64,000 nucleotides of DNA from Pseudomonadota bacterium. GTDB lineage: Bacteria > Pseudomonadota > Gammaproteobacteria > Burkholderiales > Burkholderiaceae_C. The stretch lies in the NCBI GenBank assembly GCA_020161065.1, contig JAIUPH010000020.1, positions 53,296-117,295 of the forward strand. The letters run 5' to 3'. The position numbers and the translations under genes are program-made. Below are positions 17,186 to 25,635 of this stretch, piece after piece. A model generated the notes under the pieces. It was not told where the DNA came from, did no database searches, and worked only from the letters and a program-made list of their open reading frames with translations. Positions within the stretch are counted from its first letter, which is position 1; every line of letters begins with the position of its first letter.

Positions 17186-19005
17186 ACGTAGTCGCGGTAC
17201 TTGTCGAGCAGGCGCACCGGCTTGTTCAGCGCGTCGCGGCGGAAGGGGTCGCCCAGCTCGCGCGTGCACATGATCTCGATGACGCAGGTCTTGCCCTGGT
17301 TCATCTGCAGCTCGATGGCCTTGGTCAGCGCCGGGCCTACGTCTTCCAGCCGGTCGACGACGATGGCCTCGGCGCCCATCGCGCGCGCGATGCCGGCGAA
17401 GCTCTGGTTGTCCAGCTCGCCGGCGACGAAGCGGCGGTTGTAGAAGTCGACCTGGTTCTTCTTCTCGGCGCCCCACTGGCGGTTGTGGAACACCACGCTG
17501 GTGACCGGGATGCCGTGGCGCACGCAGGTCATGATCTCGCTCAGGCTCATGCCCCAGGCGCCGTCGCCGGCGTAAGAGATCGCCGGGCGGTGCGGCGCCG
17601 CCTTCTTGGCGCCGATGATGGTGGGCAGCGCGTAGCCGCAGTTGCCGAAGCTCATCGGCGCGAAGAAGCTGCGCGGCTCCTCGAAGCGCAAATAGCTGTG
17701 CGCGATGGAGTTGATGTTGCCGATGTCGGTGCTGATCATCACGTGCGGCGGGTGCGCCTTCTCCAGCTCGCGCAGCACCTGGCGCGGGTGCAGCCACTGG
17801 CCGCCGGAGAACGGCGCCTCGGTCTTGGCTTCCTCGATCATGTCCAGGCTGTAGGCGTCGCGCTCGTGCGTCCAGTCCGACAGCTCCTGCTCCCACGCCG
17901 CCTTCTCCTTGGCGATGCGCGCGGCGCGCTCGGCGCGCGTGGCGTCGCAGGCCAGCTTGCGCTCGGCCAGCAGTGCCAGCAGCGCCTGCGCCGCGGCCTT
18001 GGCGTCGCCGCAGATCGGCACGTCGACCTTCTTCACCAGGCCCAGCATCTTGGCGTCGGCGTCGATCTGCACCAGCTTGGCGTTCTTCGGCCAGTAGTCC
18101 ATGCCGTACTGCGGCAGCGTGCCGAAGGGCCCCAGCCGCGTGCCGAGCGCGATCACCACGTCGGCCTCGCTGATCAGCCGCATGCCCGCCTTGCTGCCCT
18201 GGTAGCCGAGCGGACCGCACCACTGCGGGTGGCTGGCCGGGAAGCTGTCGTTGTGCTGGTAGCTGTTGACCACCGGGCAGCCGATGCGCTCGGCCAGCGC
18301 GATGGCTTCGGCAAAGGCCTCGCCCATCACCACGCCGCCGCCGCTGATCAGCACCGGGTTCTTGGCGCTGGCGATCAGGTCGGCCGCGGCCTGCAAGGCG
18401 TCGGCGCCGCCGGCGCCGCGCTCGATGCGGATGGGCTTGGGAATCTCGACCGTGATCTCGCCATAGAACAGGTCGCGCGGGATGTTCAGCTGCGTCGGCC
18501 CCATCTCCAGGATGGCGCGGTCGAAGGCGCGCGCCGTGAACTCGGCCATGCGCTTGTTGTTGTTGACGTGCGCCTGGTACTTGGTGAACTCCTGGAACAT
18601 CGGCAACTGGTGCGCTTCCTGGAAGCCGCCCAGCCCTTGCGTCAGCGTGCCGGTCTCGGGCGTGATCACCACCACCGGGCTGTGCGCCCAGTAGGCGGCG
18701 GCGATGGCCGTCACCGCGTTGCTGATGCCCGGGCCGTTCTGGCCGATGACCACGCCATGGCGGCCGCTGGCGCGCGCATAGCCGTCGGCCATGTGGCCGG
18801 CGCCCTGCTCGTGCACCACCGGAATCAGCGTGATGCCGGCCGGCGCGAAGATGTCCATCGCATCCATGAAGGCGCTGCCCATGATGCCGAACATCGTGTC
18901 CACGCCCTGCGCGACCAGGGTCTCGACGAAGGCTTCCGACGGGGTCATCTTCTGCACGCCCTGCACGACGGTGCGGGCGGCGACGGGTTGGCTGGGCGCG
19001 TTCAT
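17182..19005 (-). CDS. xsc: sulfoacetaldehyde acetyltransferase
   Basis: Thiamine-diphosphate enzyme that converts sulfoacetaldehyde and phosphate to acetyl phosphate and sulfite, the desulfonation step of taurine, isethionate and sulfoacetate catabolism. The 607-residue protein carries the Xsc-specific beginning MTPSEAFVETLVAQGVDTMF and then GIMGSAFMDAMDIF. HEQGAGHMADGYARASG has the cofactor-activating Glu, and GDGAWGMSLSEIM with FHN forms the ThDP/Mg site. NRQWGAEKKNQVDFY is also typical of Xsc. I chose ATG 19005 because it has AGGAGA nine bases upstream and no conserved sequence before it. It is the first gene of the xsc-ackA-soeABC operon and is divergent from an iclR gene. Confidence 0.96.
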   Translation of the reverse strand: MNAPSQPVAARTVVQGVQKMTPSEAFVETLVAQGVDTMFGIMGSAFMDAMDIFAPAGITLIPVVHEQGAGHMADGYARASGRHGVVIGQNGPGISNAVTAIAAAYWAHSPVVVITPETGTLTQGLGGFQEAHQLPMFQEFTKYQAHVNNNKRMAEFTARAFDRAILEMGPTQLNIPRDLFYGEITVEIPKPIRIERGAGGADALQAAADLIASAKNPVLISGGGVVMGEAFAEAIALAERIGCPVVNSYQHNDSFPASHPQWCGPLGYQGSKAGMRLISEADVVIALGTRLGPFGTLPQYGMDYWPKNAKLVQIDADAKMLGLVKKVDVPICGDAKAAAQALLALLAERKLACDATRAERAARIAKEKAAWEQELSDWTHERDAYSLDMIEEAKTEAPFSGGQWLHPRQVLRELEKAHPPHVMISTDIGNINSIAHSYLRFEEPRSFFAPMSFGNCGYALPTIIGAKKAAPHRPAISYAGDGAWGMSLSEIMTCVRHGIPVTSVVFHNRQWGAEKKNQVDFYNRRFVAGELDNQSFAGIARAMGAEAIVVDRLEDVGPALTKAIELQMNQGKTCVIEIMCTRELGDPFRRDALNKPVRLLDKYRDYV

Positions 19006-19097
19006 GGTGGGCGGTCTCCTGCTGTGCGAATCTCGAATTTCGGGACGGGTTGTTCCGATTATGACCACAACTGCGGCCGAAGCGCTACCATTGCCCC
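19006..19097. promoter_or_regulatory. shared promoter region between xsc operon and iclR
   Basis: A 92-base divergent gap. It contains CGAATTTCG at 19034-19042, a short palindrome, followed by GTTCCGATTATGACC. IclR-type regulators often bind such short dyads next to their own gene, so this is the likely operator and promoter area. No convincing -10/-35 pair stands out. This is a placement by position, not a proven site. Confidence 0.4.
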
Positions 19098-19964
19098 ATG
19101 AAACGCGACGCCGCCGCGCTGCACGCCCCGGCCGGGCCCGAGCCGGCCGCTGCCGATTCGCCGACGCTGCGCCACTTCGCGCTGCTGGAGCGCATCGCCG
19201 CGCAGGACCGGCTGTTCAGCCTGCAAAGCCTGGTCGAAGACACCGGCTGGCCCAAGCCCACGGTGCACCGCATGCTGCAGCAATTGGAAGCCGGCGGCCT
19301 GGTGCAGCGCGAGGGCGATTCGCGCCAGTACAGCACCGGCGTGCGCCTGCGCCGCTGGGCCGAGACGCTGCTGGCCAACAACACCTTCCACGGCGCGCGC
19401 CACCGCGTGCTGCGCGCGCTGGTCGAGCAGGTGGGCGAAAGCTGCAACATCACCGGCTTCGTCGGCGGCGAGGTGGTCTACCTCGACCGCGTGGAGACCG
19501 CGGCGCCACTGCGCTTTTACCTGCAGCCCGGCTCGCGCGTGCCGGCGCATGCTTCGGCCAGCGGCAAGGTCTTCCTGGCGCAGATGAACGCCACGCAGCG
19601 CGCGCGGCTGCTGCAGGCCGTGCCGCTGGAGCGCTGCACGCCGGCCACGCTGACCGACCCCAAGGCGCTGGACAAGGAACTGGCCGCCGTGCGCCGCCAG
19701 CGCTACGGCCTGGACCGCGAGGAGTTCCTGCCCGGCCTGGTGTGCGTGGCGGTGCCGGTGCCGACGGCCGCCGACACCCAAGGCCGCAGCAGCCTGTGCG
19801 TGGCGCTGCAGGCGCCGGCGATGCGGTTGCCCATCGACAAGGCCTTGCAATGGCTTCCCGCGCTGCAGGCGGCGGCGCAGGCGCTGGGCCGCGTCGAGGC
19901 CGATGCGCTGGCCGACCCGGTCCTTCCACCCACGGCCGCGCCGCCGCGCCGCAAGCCCCGATGA
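19098..19964 (+). CDS. IclR-family regulator, candidate regulator of the sulfonate genes
   Basis: A 288-residue regulator with an N-terminal winged helix (about 23-85: LLERIAAQDRLFSLQSLVED, TGWPKPTVHRMLQQLEAGGL) and a C-terminal IclR effector domain. That domain has VGESCNITGFVGGEVVYLDRVET, HASASGKVFLA and YGLDREEFLPGLVCVAVPV. It is divergent from xsc and overlaps cobS (ATGA). In Cupriavidus necator the sulfoacetate genes sauSTU are controlled by the IclR-type SauR, so this is a reasonable counterpart. The effector (sulfoacetate or a derivative) is inferred only from neighbours. Confidence 0.9.
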   Translation: MKRDAAALHAPAGPEPAAADSPTLRHFALLERIAAQDRLFSLQSLVEDTGWPKPTVHRMLQQLEAGGLVQREGDSRQYSTGVRLRRWAETLLANNTFHGARHRVLRALVEQVGESCNITGFVGGEVVYLDRVETAAPLRFYLQPGSRVPAHASASGKVFLAQMNATQRARLLQAVPLERCTPATLTDPKALDKELAAVRRQRYGLDREEFLPGLVCVAVPVPTAADTQGRSSLCVALQAPAMRLPIDKALQWLPALQAAAQALGRVEADALADPVLPPTAAPPRRKPR

Positions 19965-20926
19965 ACGAGCCCGACGACGACTTCAGCGCCTGGCGGCCCG
20001 ACACCCGCATCGGCGTGCGCGAGGCCTTCGGCCTGGACAGCGACTTGAGCGTACCGGCCTTCAGCCGGCGCGACGCCCACGTGCCCGAGGTCGACCCCGC
20101 CTACCGCTTCAACCGCGAGGCCACGCTGGCCATCGTGGCCGGCTTTGCGCACAACCGCCGCGTGCTGGTGCAAGGCCTGCACGGCAGCGGCAAGTCCACC
20201 CACGTGGAGCAGGTGGCGGCGCGTCTGAACTGGCCTTGCGTGCGCGTCAACCTCGACGGCCACGTCAGCCGGCTCGACCTGGTGGGCCGCGACGCGGTGG
20301 TGCTGCGCGACGGCCAGCAGGTCACCGAGTTCCAGCCCGGCATCGTGCCCTGGGCGCTGCAGCGGCCGGTGGCGCTGGTCTTCGACGAGTACGACGCCGG
20401 CCGGCCCGACGTGATGTTCGTGATCCAGCGCGTGCTGGAGCGCGACGGCAAGTTCACGCTGATGGACCAGAACCGCGTGCTCGATCCGCACCCGGCGTTT
20501 CGCCTGTTCGCCACCGCCAACACCGTGGGCCTGGGCAACCTCAACGGCCTGTACCACGGCGCGCAGCGGCTCAACCATGCGCAGATCGACCGCTGGAACA
20601 TCGTCGCCAAGCTCGACTACCTGGGCGCCGACGAAGAGGCCGCCATCGTGCTGGCGCGCGTGCCGGCGCTGGACGACGAGCCCGGCCGCCAGCGCGTGCA
20701 ACGCATGGTGGCGCTGGCCAACCTCACGCGCCAGGGCTTCGCCGCCGGCGACCTGAGCGCGCTGATGTCGCCGCGCACCGTGATCACCTGGGCCGAGAAC
20801 CTGCAGATCTTCGGCGACGTGGCCGCGGCCTTCCGGCTGTCGTTCGCCAACAAGTGCGACGAGGCCGAGCAGACGGTGCTGGGCGAGTATTACCAGCGCT
20901 GCTTCGACGCGGAGTTGCCGGCATGA
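19961..20926 (+). CDS. cobS: CobS-type AAA+ ATPase of aerobic cobaltochelatase
   Basis: A 321-residue MoxR/CobS-class AAA+ protein. Walker A is GLHGSGKST at 72-80 and Walker B is LVFDEYD near 134. VPEVDPAYRF, AARLNWPCVRVNLDGH, RPDVMFVIQRVLE, LFATANTVGLGN and MSPRTVITWAEN match the CobS of cobaltochelatase very closely. CobS and CobT form a ring that drives cobalt insertion by CobN into hydrogenobyrinate diamide. No cobN or other cobalamin gene is in the window. The gene overlaps iclR (ATGA) and cobT (ATGA). Either it is the cell's true CobS in an odd location, or it serves another metal-insertion task. Confidence 0.85.
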   Translation: MNEPDDDFSAWRPDTRIGVREAFGLDSDLSVPAFSRRDAHVPEVDPAYRFNREATLAIVAGFAHNRRVLVQGLHGSGKSTHVEQVAARLNWPCVRVNLDGHVSRLDLVGRDAVVLRDGQQVTEFQPGIVPWALQRPVALVFDEYDAGRPDVMFVIQRVLERDGKFTLMDQNRVLDPHPAFRLFATANTVGLGNLNGLYHGAQRLNHAQIDRWNIVAKLDYLGADEEAAIVLARVPALDDEPGRQRVQRMVALANLTRQGFAAGDLSALMSPRTVITWAENLQIFGDVAAAFRLSFANKCDEAEQTVLGEYYQRCFDAELPA

Positions 20927-22659
20927 GTGACGTGCAGGCCGCGGCCCGCGAGCAGCAGCGAGTTGAAGAACTCTGCGTTGCCGCGATCCGCGCGCTGGCC
21001 GGCCAACGCGACCTGCACTTCCGCGGCGGCCGCCTGCACCGCGGCCGCCGCCGGCTGCCGCTGTACGCGCCGCACCTGCACCCGCGGCTGCAGCGCGACG
21101 ACTTCGGCGCCTTCCGCGCCGCCGCCGACGGCCTGGCGCTGCGCCTGCGCGGCTGCGACGCCGCGCTGCACGAGCGGCTGCGCCCGCACGAGCCGCTGCG
21201 CCGCGGCTTGTTCGAACTGCTGGAGCAGTTCCGCTGCGAGGCGCTGGTGCCGGCGGCCTGGCCCGGCGTGCGGCGCAACCTGGCGCATGGCTTCGAACGT
21301 TGGAGCCAACAGTTCCACGACGCCGGGCTGACCGACACGGCGCGCGGCATCCTGCTGTTCACGGTGGCGCAGATCAGCCGTGCGCGCGTCACCGGGCAGC
21401 CGGTGCCCGAAGCGCTGGAAGACCTGCTGGAAGCCACGCGCGCCGGCATCGTGCCGCTGCTGGGCCCGGGGCTGGCGGCGCTGCGGCGCACGCGCCACGA
21501 CCAGGCCGCCTACGCCGCCGCCGCGCTGCAGATCGCCGACGCCGTGGCCGCGCTGCTGGCCGACGCCGGCGCCGATGCGCTGCCCGACCCCGACGGCAGC
21601 CGCGCCGAAGGCGACGAGCGCGACGAGCGCACCGCCTTCGGCTTCCTGCTCGACCTGGACGACGGCGCCGAGCCCGACGCCATCGCCGCCGTGGCCACCG
21701 GCCGCAGCCGCGTGCTGGAAGGCAGCGACGGCGGCTACCGCATCTTCACCAGCGCCTACGACCGCGAACTGCGCCCCGCCGCGCGCCTGCGCCGCGCCGA
21801 GCTGGACGAGTACCGCCAGCGGCTGGACGGCCGCATCGCCGCGCAAGGCCTGAACCTGCCGCGGCTGGCGCGCCAACTGCAGGCCGTGCTGGCGCGCCCG
21901 CGGCGCGACGACTGGGCCGACGCGCAGGAAGAAGGCCTGATCGACGGCCGCCGCCTTGCGCAGCTCATCGCCTCGCCCACCGAGCGGCGGCTGTTCCGCC
22001 AGGTGCAGCGCGAGCCGCGCGCCGATGCCGCCGTGAGCTTCTTGATCGACTGCTCGGGCTCGATGCGCCAGCACATCGAGTCCATCGCCGTGCTGGTGGA
22101 CGTGCTGGCGCGCGCGCTCGAAATGGTGGCGGTGCCTTGCGAGATCCTCGGCTTTTCCACCGGCGCGTGGAACGGCGGCCGCGCGCTGCGCGACTGGCAG
22201 CGCGCCGGCCGGCCGGCGCACCCGGGGCGGCTGAACGAGACCGCGCACCTGATCTTCAAGGACGCCGCCACGCCCTGGCGCCGCGCGCGGCGCGACATCG
22301 GCGCGCTGCTGCGGCCCGACCGGTTCCGCGAAGGCGTCGACGGCGAGGCGCTGGCCTGGGCCGCGGCGCGCTTGCGCACGCGCAGCGAACCGCGCAAGCT
22401 GCTGGTCGCCGTCTCCGACGGCTGCCCGATGGACGGTGCCACGCAAGCCGCCAATGATGCGCATTATCTGGACCACCACCTGCAACAGGTGGCCGCCGCC
22501 ATCGAGGCCGCCGGCGACATCGAACTGGCCGCCATCGGCGTGGGGCTGGACCTGAGCCCCTACTATGGCCATTGCCAGGCCGTGGACCTCGACCAAGGAC
22601 TGGGCCCTGCGTTGTGGCAGGACCTGGTCACCCTGATCGGCCGACACAGCCGACGTTGA
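20923..22659 (+). CDS. cobT: CobT-type VWA protein, partner of the CobS ATPase
   Basis: A 578-residue protein with a helical N-terminal part, an acidic middle stretch (about 225-245, DPDGSRAEGDERDERTAF) and a C-terminal von Willebrand A domain. Its metal-ion-dependent adhesion site starts with DCSGSM at about 376. GFSTGAWNGGRALRDW, GVDGEALAWAAARL and VSDGCPMDGAT are CobT features. The start overlaps the cobS stop. CobT bridges the CobS hexamer to the chelatase CobN. MoxR-plus-VWA pairs of related design also mature other metalloenzymes, so a role with the molybdenum enzyme SoeA can be imagined but is not shown. Confidence 0.83.
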   Translation: MSDVQAAAREQQRVEELCVAAIRALAGQRDLHFRGGRLHRGRRRLPLYAPHLHPRLQRDDFGAFRAAADGLALRLRGCDAALHERLRPHEPLRRGLFELLEQFRCEALVPAAWPGVRRNLAHGFERWSQQFHDAGLTDTARGILLFTVAQISRARVTGQPVPEALEDLLEATRAGIVPLLGPGLAALRRTRHDQAAYAAAALQIADAVAALLADAGADALPDPDGSRAEGDERDERTAFGFLLDLDDGAEPDAIAAVATGRSRVLEGSDGGYRIFTSAYDRELRPAARLRRAELDEYRQRLDGRIAAQGLNLPRLARQLQAVLARPRRDDWADAQEEGLIDGRRLAQLIASPTERRLFRQVQREPRADAAVSFLIDCSGSMRQHIESIAVLVDVLARALEMVAVPCEILGFSTGAWNGGRALRDWQRAGRPAHPGRLNETAHLIFKDAATPWRRARRDIGALLRPDRFREGVDGEALAWAAARLRTRSEPRKLLVAVSDGCPMDGATQAANDAHYLDHHLQQVAAAIEAAGDIELAAIGVGLDLSPYYGHCQAVDLDQGLGPALWQDLVTLIGRHSRR

Positions 22660-22678
22660 CGCCAAGAGGAGACTTCAC

Positions 22679-23674
22679 ATGCCGTACCTGCTTGCTTCAC
22701 GCCGCGCCTGGCTGGCCGCCGCCGGCGTTGCCCTGGCCGCCACCGCGTGGCCCGCCTTCGCGCAACCGGCGCCGGCCGCCGGCTACCCCGACCACCCGGT
22801 GCGCTTTCTGGTGCCCTACCCGCCCGGCGGCGGCACCGACGTGATCGCGCGCATCGTGCAGCAGAAGTTCGGCCAGTTGCTGGGCCAGCCGATCGTGATC
22901 GAGAACCGCGGCGGCGCCGGCGGCTCGGTGGGCACCGAGGTCGTCGCCAAGGCGCCGCCCGACGGCTACACGGTGCTGTTCACCCTCAGCTCGCACACCA
23001 TCAACCCGGCGATCTTTCCGAAGATGGCCTTCGACACGGTGCGCGACTTCGAGCCCGTGGGCGTGGTCGCTTCGCTGCCGCAGATCCTGGTGGCCTACCC
23101 CGGCTTCCCCGCCAACACGGTGGCCGAGATGACGGCGGCCGCCAAGGCCAAGCCGGGGCTGGCCTTCGCGTCGGTGGGCAACGGCTCGCCCGGCCACCTG
23201 GCCGGCGAGATGCAGGCGCTGCGCACCGGCGTACAGCTCACGCACATCCCGTACAAGGGCGGCGGCCCCGCGGTCACCGACGTGATGGGCGGCCAGGTGC
23301 CCACGCTGTGGGTCAGCATCCCGGCGGCGGCGCAGTTCGTGAAGACCGGCAAGCTCAAGGCGCTGGCGGTGTCCACCGTCAAGCGCAGCGCCGCCTTCCC
23401 CAACGTGCCGACGATGCAGGAGGCCGGGCTCGCCGACTTCGAGGTCGACAGCTGGTACGCGATGTTCGTGCCGGCGAAGACGCCGCGCGCGATCATCGAC
23501 CGCCTGAACAAGGCGCTCAACGAAGTGGTCGCCGACCCCGACATCCGCGACAAGCTGCTCGCCCAGGGCGCCGAAGGCGCCGGCGGCACCCCGGAGAAGC
23601 TGGGCCAGATGGTGGCCCGCGAGATCCCCAAGTGGACCAAGCTGGCCAAGGACGCCAACATCAAGGCGGATTGA
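22679..23674 (+). CDS. Bug-family (TctC-like) periplasmic solute-binding protein
   Basis: A 331-residue extracytoplasmic binding protein of the tripartite tricarboxylate transporter type. The signal peptide (about 1-29, RRAWLAAAGVALAATAWPAFA) has an arginine pair. The mature part has YPDHPVRFLVPYPPGGGTDVIAR, VIENRGGAGGSVG, THIPYKGGGPAVTDVMGGQV and NVPTMQEAGL, all Bug hallmarks. A good AGAGGAGA ribosome site precedes it. No tctA/tctB membrane genes are nearby, as is usual for orphan Bug genes. Its position between cobT and sauS suggests binding of a carboxylate such as sulfoacetate, but this is a guess from context. Confidence 0.9.
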   Translation: MPYLLASRRAWLAAAGVALAATAWPAFAQPAPAAGYPDHPVRFLVPYPPGGGTDVIARIVQQKFGQLLGQPIVIENRGGAGGSVGTEVVAKAPPDGYTVLFTLSSHTINPAIFPKMAFDTVRDFEPVGVVASLPQILVAYPGFPANTVAEMTAAAKAKPGLAFASVGNGSPGHLAGEMQALRTGVQLTHIPYKGGGPAVTDVMGGQVPTLWVSIPAAAQFVKTGKLKALAVSTVKRSAAFPNVPTMQEAGLADFEVDSWYAMFVPAKTPRAIIDRLNKALNEVVADPDIRDKLLAQGAEGAGGTPEKLGQMVAREIPKWTKLAKDANIKAD

Positions 23675-23781
23675 CGTGTTGCACGACTGCGCGTTCCGGC
23701 GTTGGCGCGTCGCCGATGCGAAGCAGCCGGCCGTCGGCCCGATTGCTGGCTCTCGCTGCACTCGGGTCCCCTGCGATGCTC

Positions 23782-23888
23782 GGTTTCGAGTCGCGCCGCA
23801 TAACTCACTATGCTCGCTGCGCTCGCTTCGTTCGGACAGATGCGGCGAGTCAGCCCACGAAGCGCGCTGCGCGCGCCGACTCGAAACC
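23782..23888 (+). repeat. intergenic palindromic element, copy A
   Basis: 107 bases bounded by a perfect 12-bp terminal inverted repeat, GGTTTCGAGTCG (23782-23793) and CGACTCGAAACC (23877-23888). The interior contains GCTCGCTTCGTTCGGACAGA and CAGCCCACGAAGCGCGC, both of which return in copy B on the opposite strand. It looks like a REP- or MITE-like unit capable of folding into a long hairpin as RNA or single-stranded DNA. Confidence 0.7.
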
Positions 23889-24043
23889 TGCGCTTCTCGG
23901 CTGCGCACACGGGCCGCCGGCCGGCCACCTCGCATCGGCTTGACCACCGACCGTGGCATGCCTGCTTCGACGACCGAGGTTGGTGGCACTCGCGGCAGGC
24001 GGCGCCCGCCGGGGGCGATGCATGGAGCGGCGAGAAGCGCAGC

Positions 24044-24147
24044 GCCGAGGTCGGCGCGCGCCAGCGCGCTTCGTGGGCTGACCCGCCGCGTCTGTTCGAG
24101 CGCAGTGAACGAAGTGAACGTAGCGAGTTACGCGGCGCGACCTCGGC
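24044..24147 (-). repeat. intergenic palindromic element, copy B (inverted)
   Basis: 104 bases, about 80% alike to copy A when reversed. Its own ends pair through GCCGAGGTCG and CGACCTCGGC-like sequence. These differ from the ends of copy A at several bases, yet pairing is kept in each copy. Similarity to copy A also extends a little beyond the element, making the whole 23771-23898 / 24031-24160 block a large imperfect inverted repeat. Confidence 0.7.
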
Positions 24148-24243
24148 GCGAGCATCGCAGCGAAGTCGGAGCGAAGCGCAGACCGCTCCATTCTGAGTCC
24201 CTGGCGGGTGCTGCCTGCCGCGATGCGCAACGGAGCGAATGAC

Positions 24244-25635
24244 ATGGACGACATCAGCACCCTCGTCGCGCGCGCCCGCGCCGCGCAGCGCATTGCCGAC
24301 GGCTACGACCAGGCGCGGGTCGACGAGCTGGTGGCCGCCGCCGGCTGGGCCATCATGGAGCCGGCGCGCAACCGCGAGCTGGCCGAGATGGCGGTGGCCG
24401 ACAGCGGCATCGGCAAGGTCGACGACAAGATCGCCAAGAACCACCGCAAGACGCTGGGCCTGCTGCGCGACCTGCAGGGCGCGCGCTCGGTCGGCGTGAT
24501 CGCCGAAGACGCCGAACGCGGCATCACCGAGATCGCGCGCCCGGTCGGCGTGGTGTGCGCGATCACGCCGTCGACCAACCCGGCGGCGACGCCCGCCAAC
24601 AAGATCATCAATGCGCTCAAGGGCCGCAACGCGGTGATCGTCGCGCCATCGCCCAAGGGCTGGAGCACCGCGGCGCGGCTGATCGAATTCATCCACGCGC
24701 AGTTCGACCGCATAGTCGCGCCGCGCGACCTGGTGCAACTGCTGCCGGCGCCCGTCACCAAGGCCGCGACGCTGGCCTTGATGCAGCAATGCGACCTGGT
24801 CGTCGCCACCGGCTCGCAGGCCAACGTGCGCGCCGCCGCCACCTGCGGAACGCCGGCCTTCGGCGTCGGCGCCGGCAACGTGGCCGGCATCGTCGACGAC
24901 AGCGCCGACATCGAAGCCGCGGCCGACCGCGTGCTGCGCAGCAAGACCTTCGACAACGCCACCAGCTGCAGCTCGGAAAACAGCCTGGTGCTGATCGGCG
25001 CGGCGCGGCAGCCGATGCTGGCCGCGCTGCAGGCCCGCGGCGCGGTGCTGCTGGACGCGGCGCAGAAGGCGTCGCTCCAACGTTTGATGTGGCCCGACGG
25101 CAAGCTCTCGGCCGCCGCCACCGGGCAATCGGCCGCCGAGGTGGCGCGCCGCGCCGGCCTGGCCGACATCGCCGCGCGCGCGCCCAGCATGCTGCTGGTG
25201 GAAGAAGACGGCTTCGGCGCCGAACACCCGTTCTCCGGCGAGAAGCTCAGCCCCGTGCTGGCGATCTACGCGGCGCGCGACTTCGCGCATGCGCAAGACA
25301 TCGTGCGCCGCCTCTACGCCTGGCAGGGCGCCGGCCACTCGGTGGGGCTGCACAGCAAGCGGCCGGAACAGGCGCTGCAACTGGGCACGAGCCTGCCGGT
25401 CTCGCGCGTGATCGTCGACCAGGCGCATTGCATCGCCACCGGCGGCAGCTTCGACAACGGGCTGCCGTTCTCGCTGAGCATGGGCTGCGGCACCTGGGGC
25501 GGCAACCATTTCAGCGACAACCTGAACTACCGGCATTACCTCAACATCACGCGCATCTCGCGGCCCATCGCCGAGCGCGTGCCGAGCGAAGAGCAGATCT
25601 TCGGCGACTACTTCCGCCGCCACGGCAGGGCATGA
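24244..25635 (+). CDS. sauS: sulfoacetaldehyde dehydrogenase (acylating), SauS-like
   Basis: An acylating aldehyde dehydrogenase of 463 residues, close to SauS of Cupriavidus necator, which reduces sulfoacetyl-CoA to sulfoacetaldehyde with NADPH. ITPSTNPAATPANKIINALKGRN is the cofactor-binding region, ATGSQANVRAAATCGTPAFG and GVGAGNV follow, and the catalytic Cys is in TSCSSEN at about 242. GGSFDNGLPFSLSMGCGTWGGN is the C-terminal signature of this branch. I chose ATG 24244, with GGAG eight bases upstream. It overlaps sauT (ATGA). Related acetaldehyde dehydrogenases exist; the sauT partner and nearby xsc support the sulfoacetate role. Confidence 0.9.
   Translation: MDDISTLVARARAAQRIADGYDQARVDELVAAAGWAIMEPARNRELAEMAVADSGIGKVDDKIAKNHRKTLGLLRDLQGARSVGVIAEDAERGITEIARPVGVVCAITPSTNPAATPANKIINALKGRNAVIVAPSPKGWSTAARLIEFIHAQFDRIVAPRDLVQLLPAPVTKAATLALMQQCDLVVATGSQANVRAAATCGTPAFGVGAGNVAGIVDDSADIEAAADRVLRSKTFDNATSCSSENSLVLIGAARQPMLAALQARGAVLLDAAQKASLQRLMWPDGKLSAAATGQSAAEVARRAGLADIAARAPSMLLVEEDGFGAEHPFSGEKLSPVLAIYAARDFAHAQDIVRRLYAWQGAGHSVGLHSKRPEQALQLGTSLPVSRVIVDQAHCIATGGSFDNGLPFSLSMGCGTWGGNHFSDNLNYRHYLNITRISRPIAERVPSEEQIFGDYFRRHGRA

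Larger units (their letters stand above)
23675..24243. other. 569-base gap between tctC and sauS filled by paired repeat elements
   Basis: No convincing gene is seen on either strand; the possible reading frames are rich in Arg/Ser repeats typical of translated palindromes. The gap holds two inverted copies of a roughly 105-base element (listed separately) and purine-rich tracts such as GAGCGCAGTGAACGAAGTGAACG. It interrupts an otherwise tightly packed gene series, so sauS is likely to have its own transcript start or to depend on read-through. Confidence 0.6.

Noticed and set aside
23675-24243. Coding genes in the gap between tctC and sauS
   Set aside because: Frames here translate to Arg/Ser/Glu repeats caused by the palindromic elements, with no ribosome sites or known domains.
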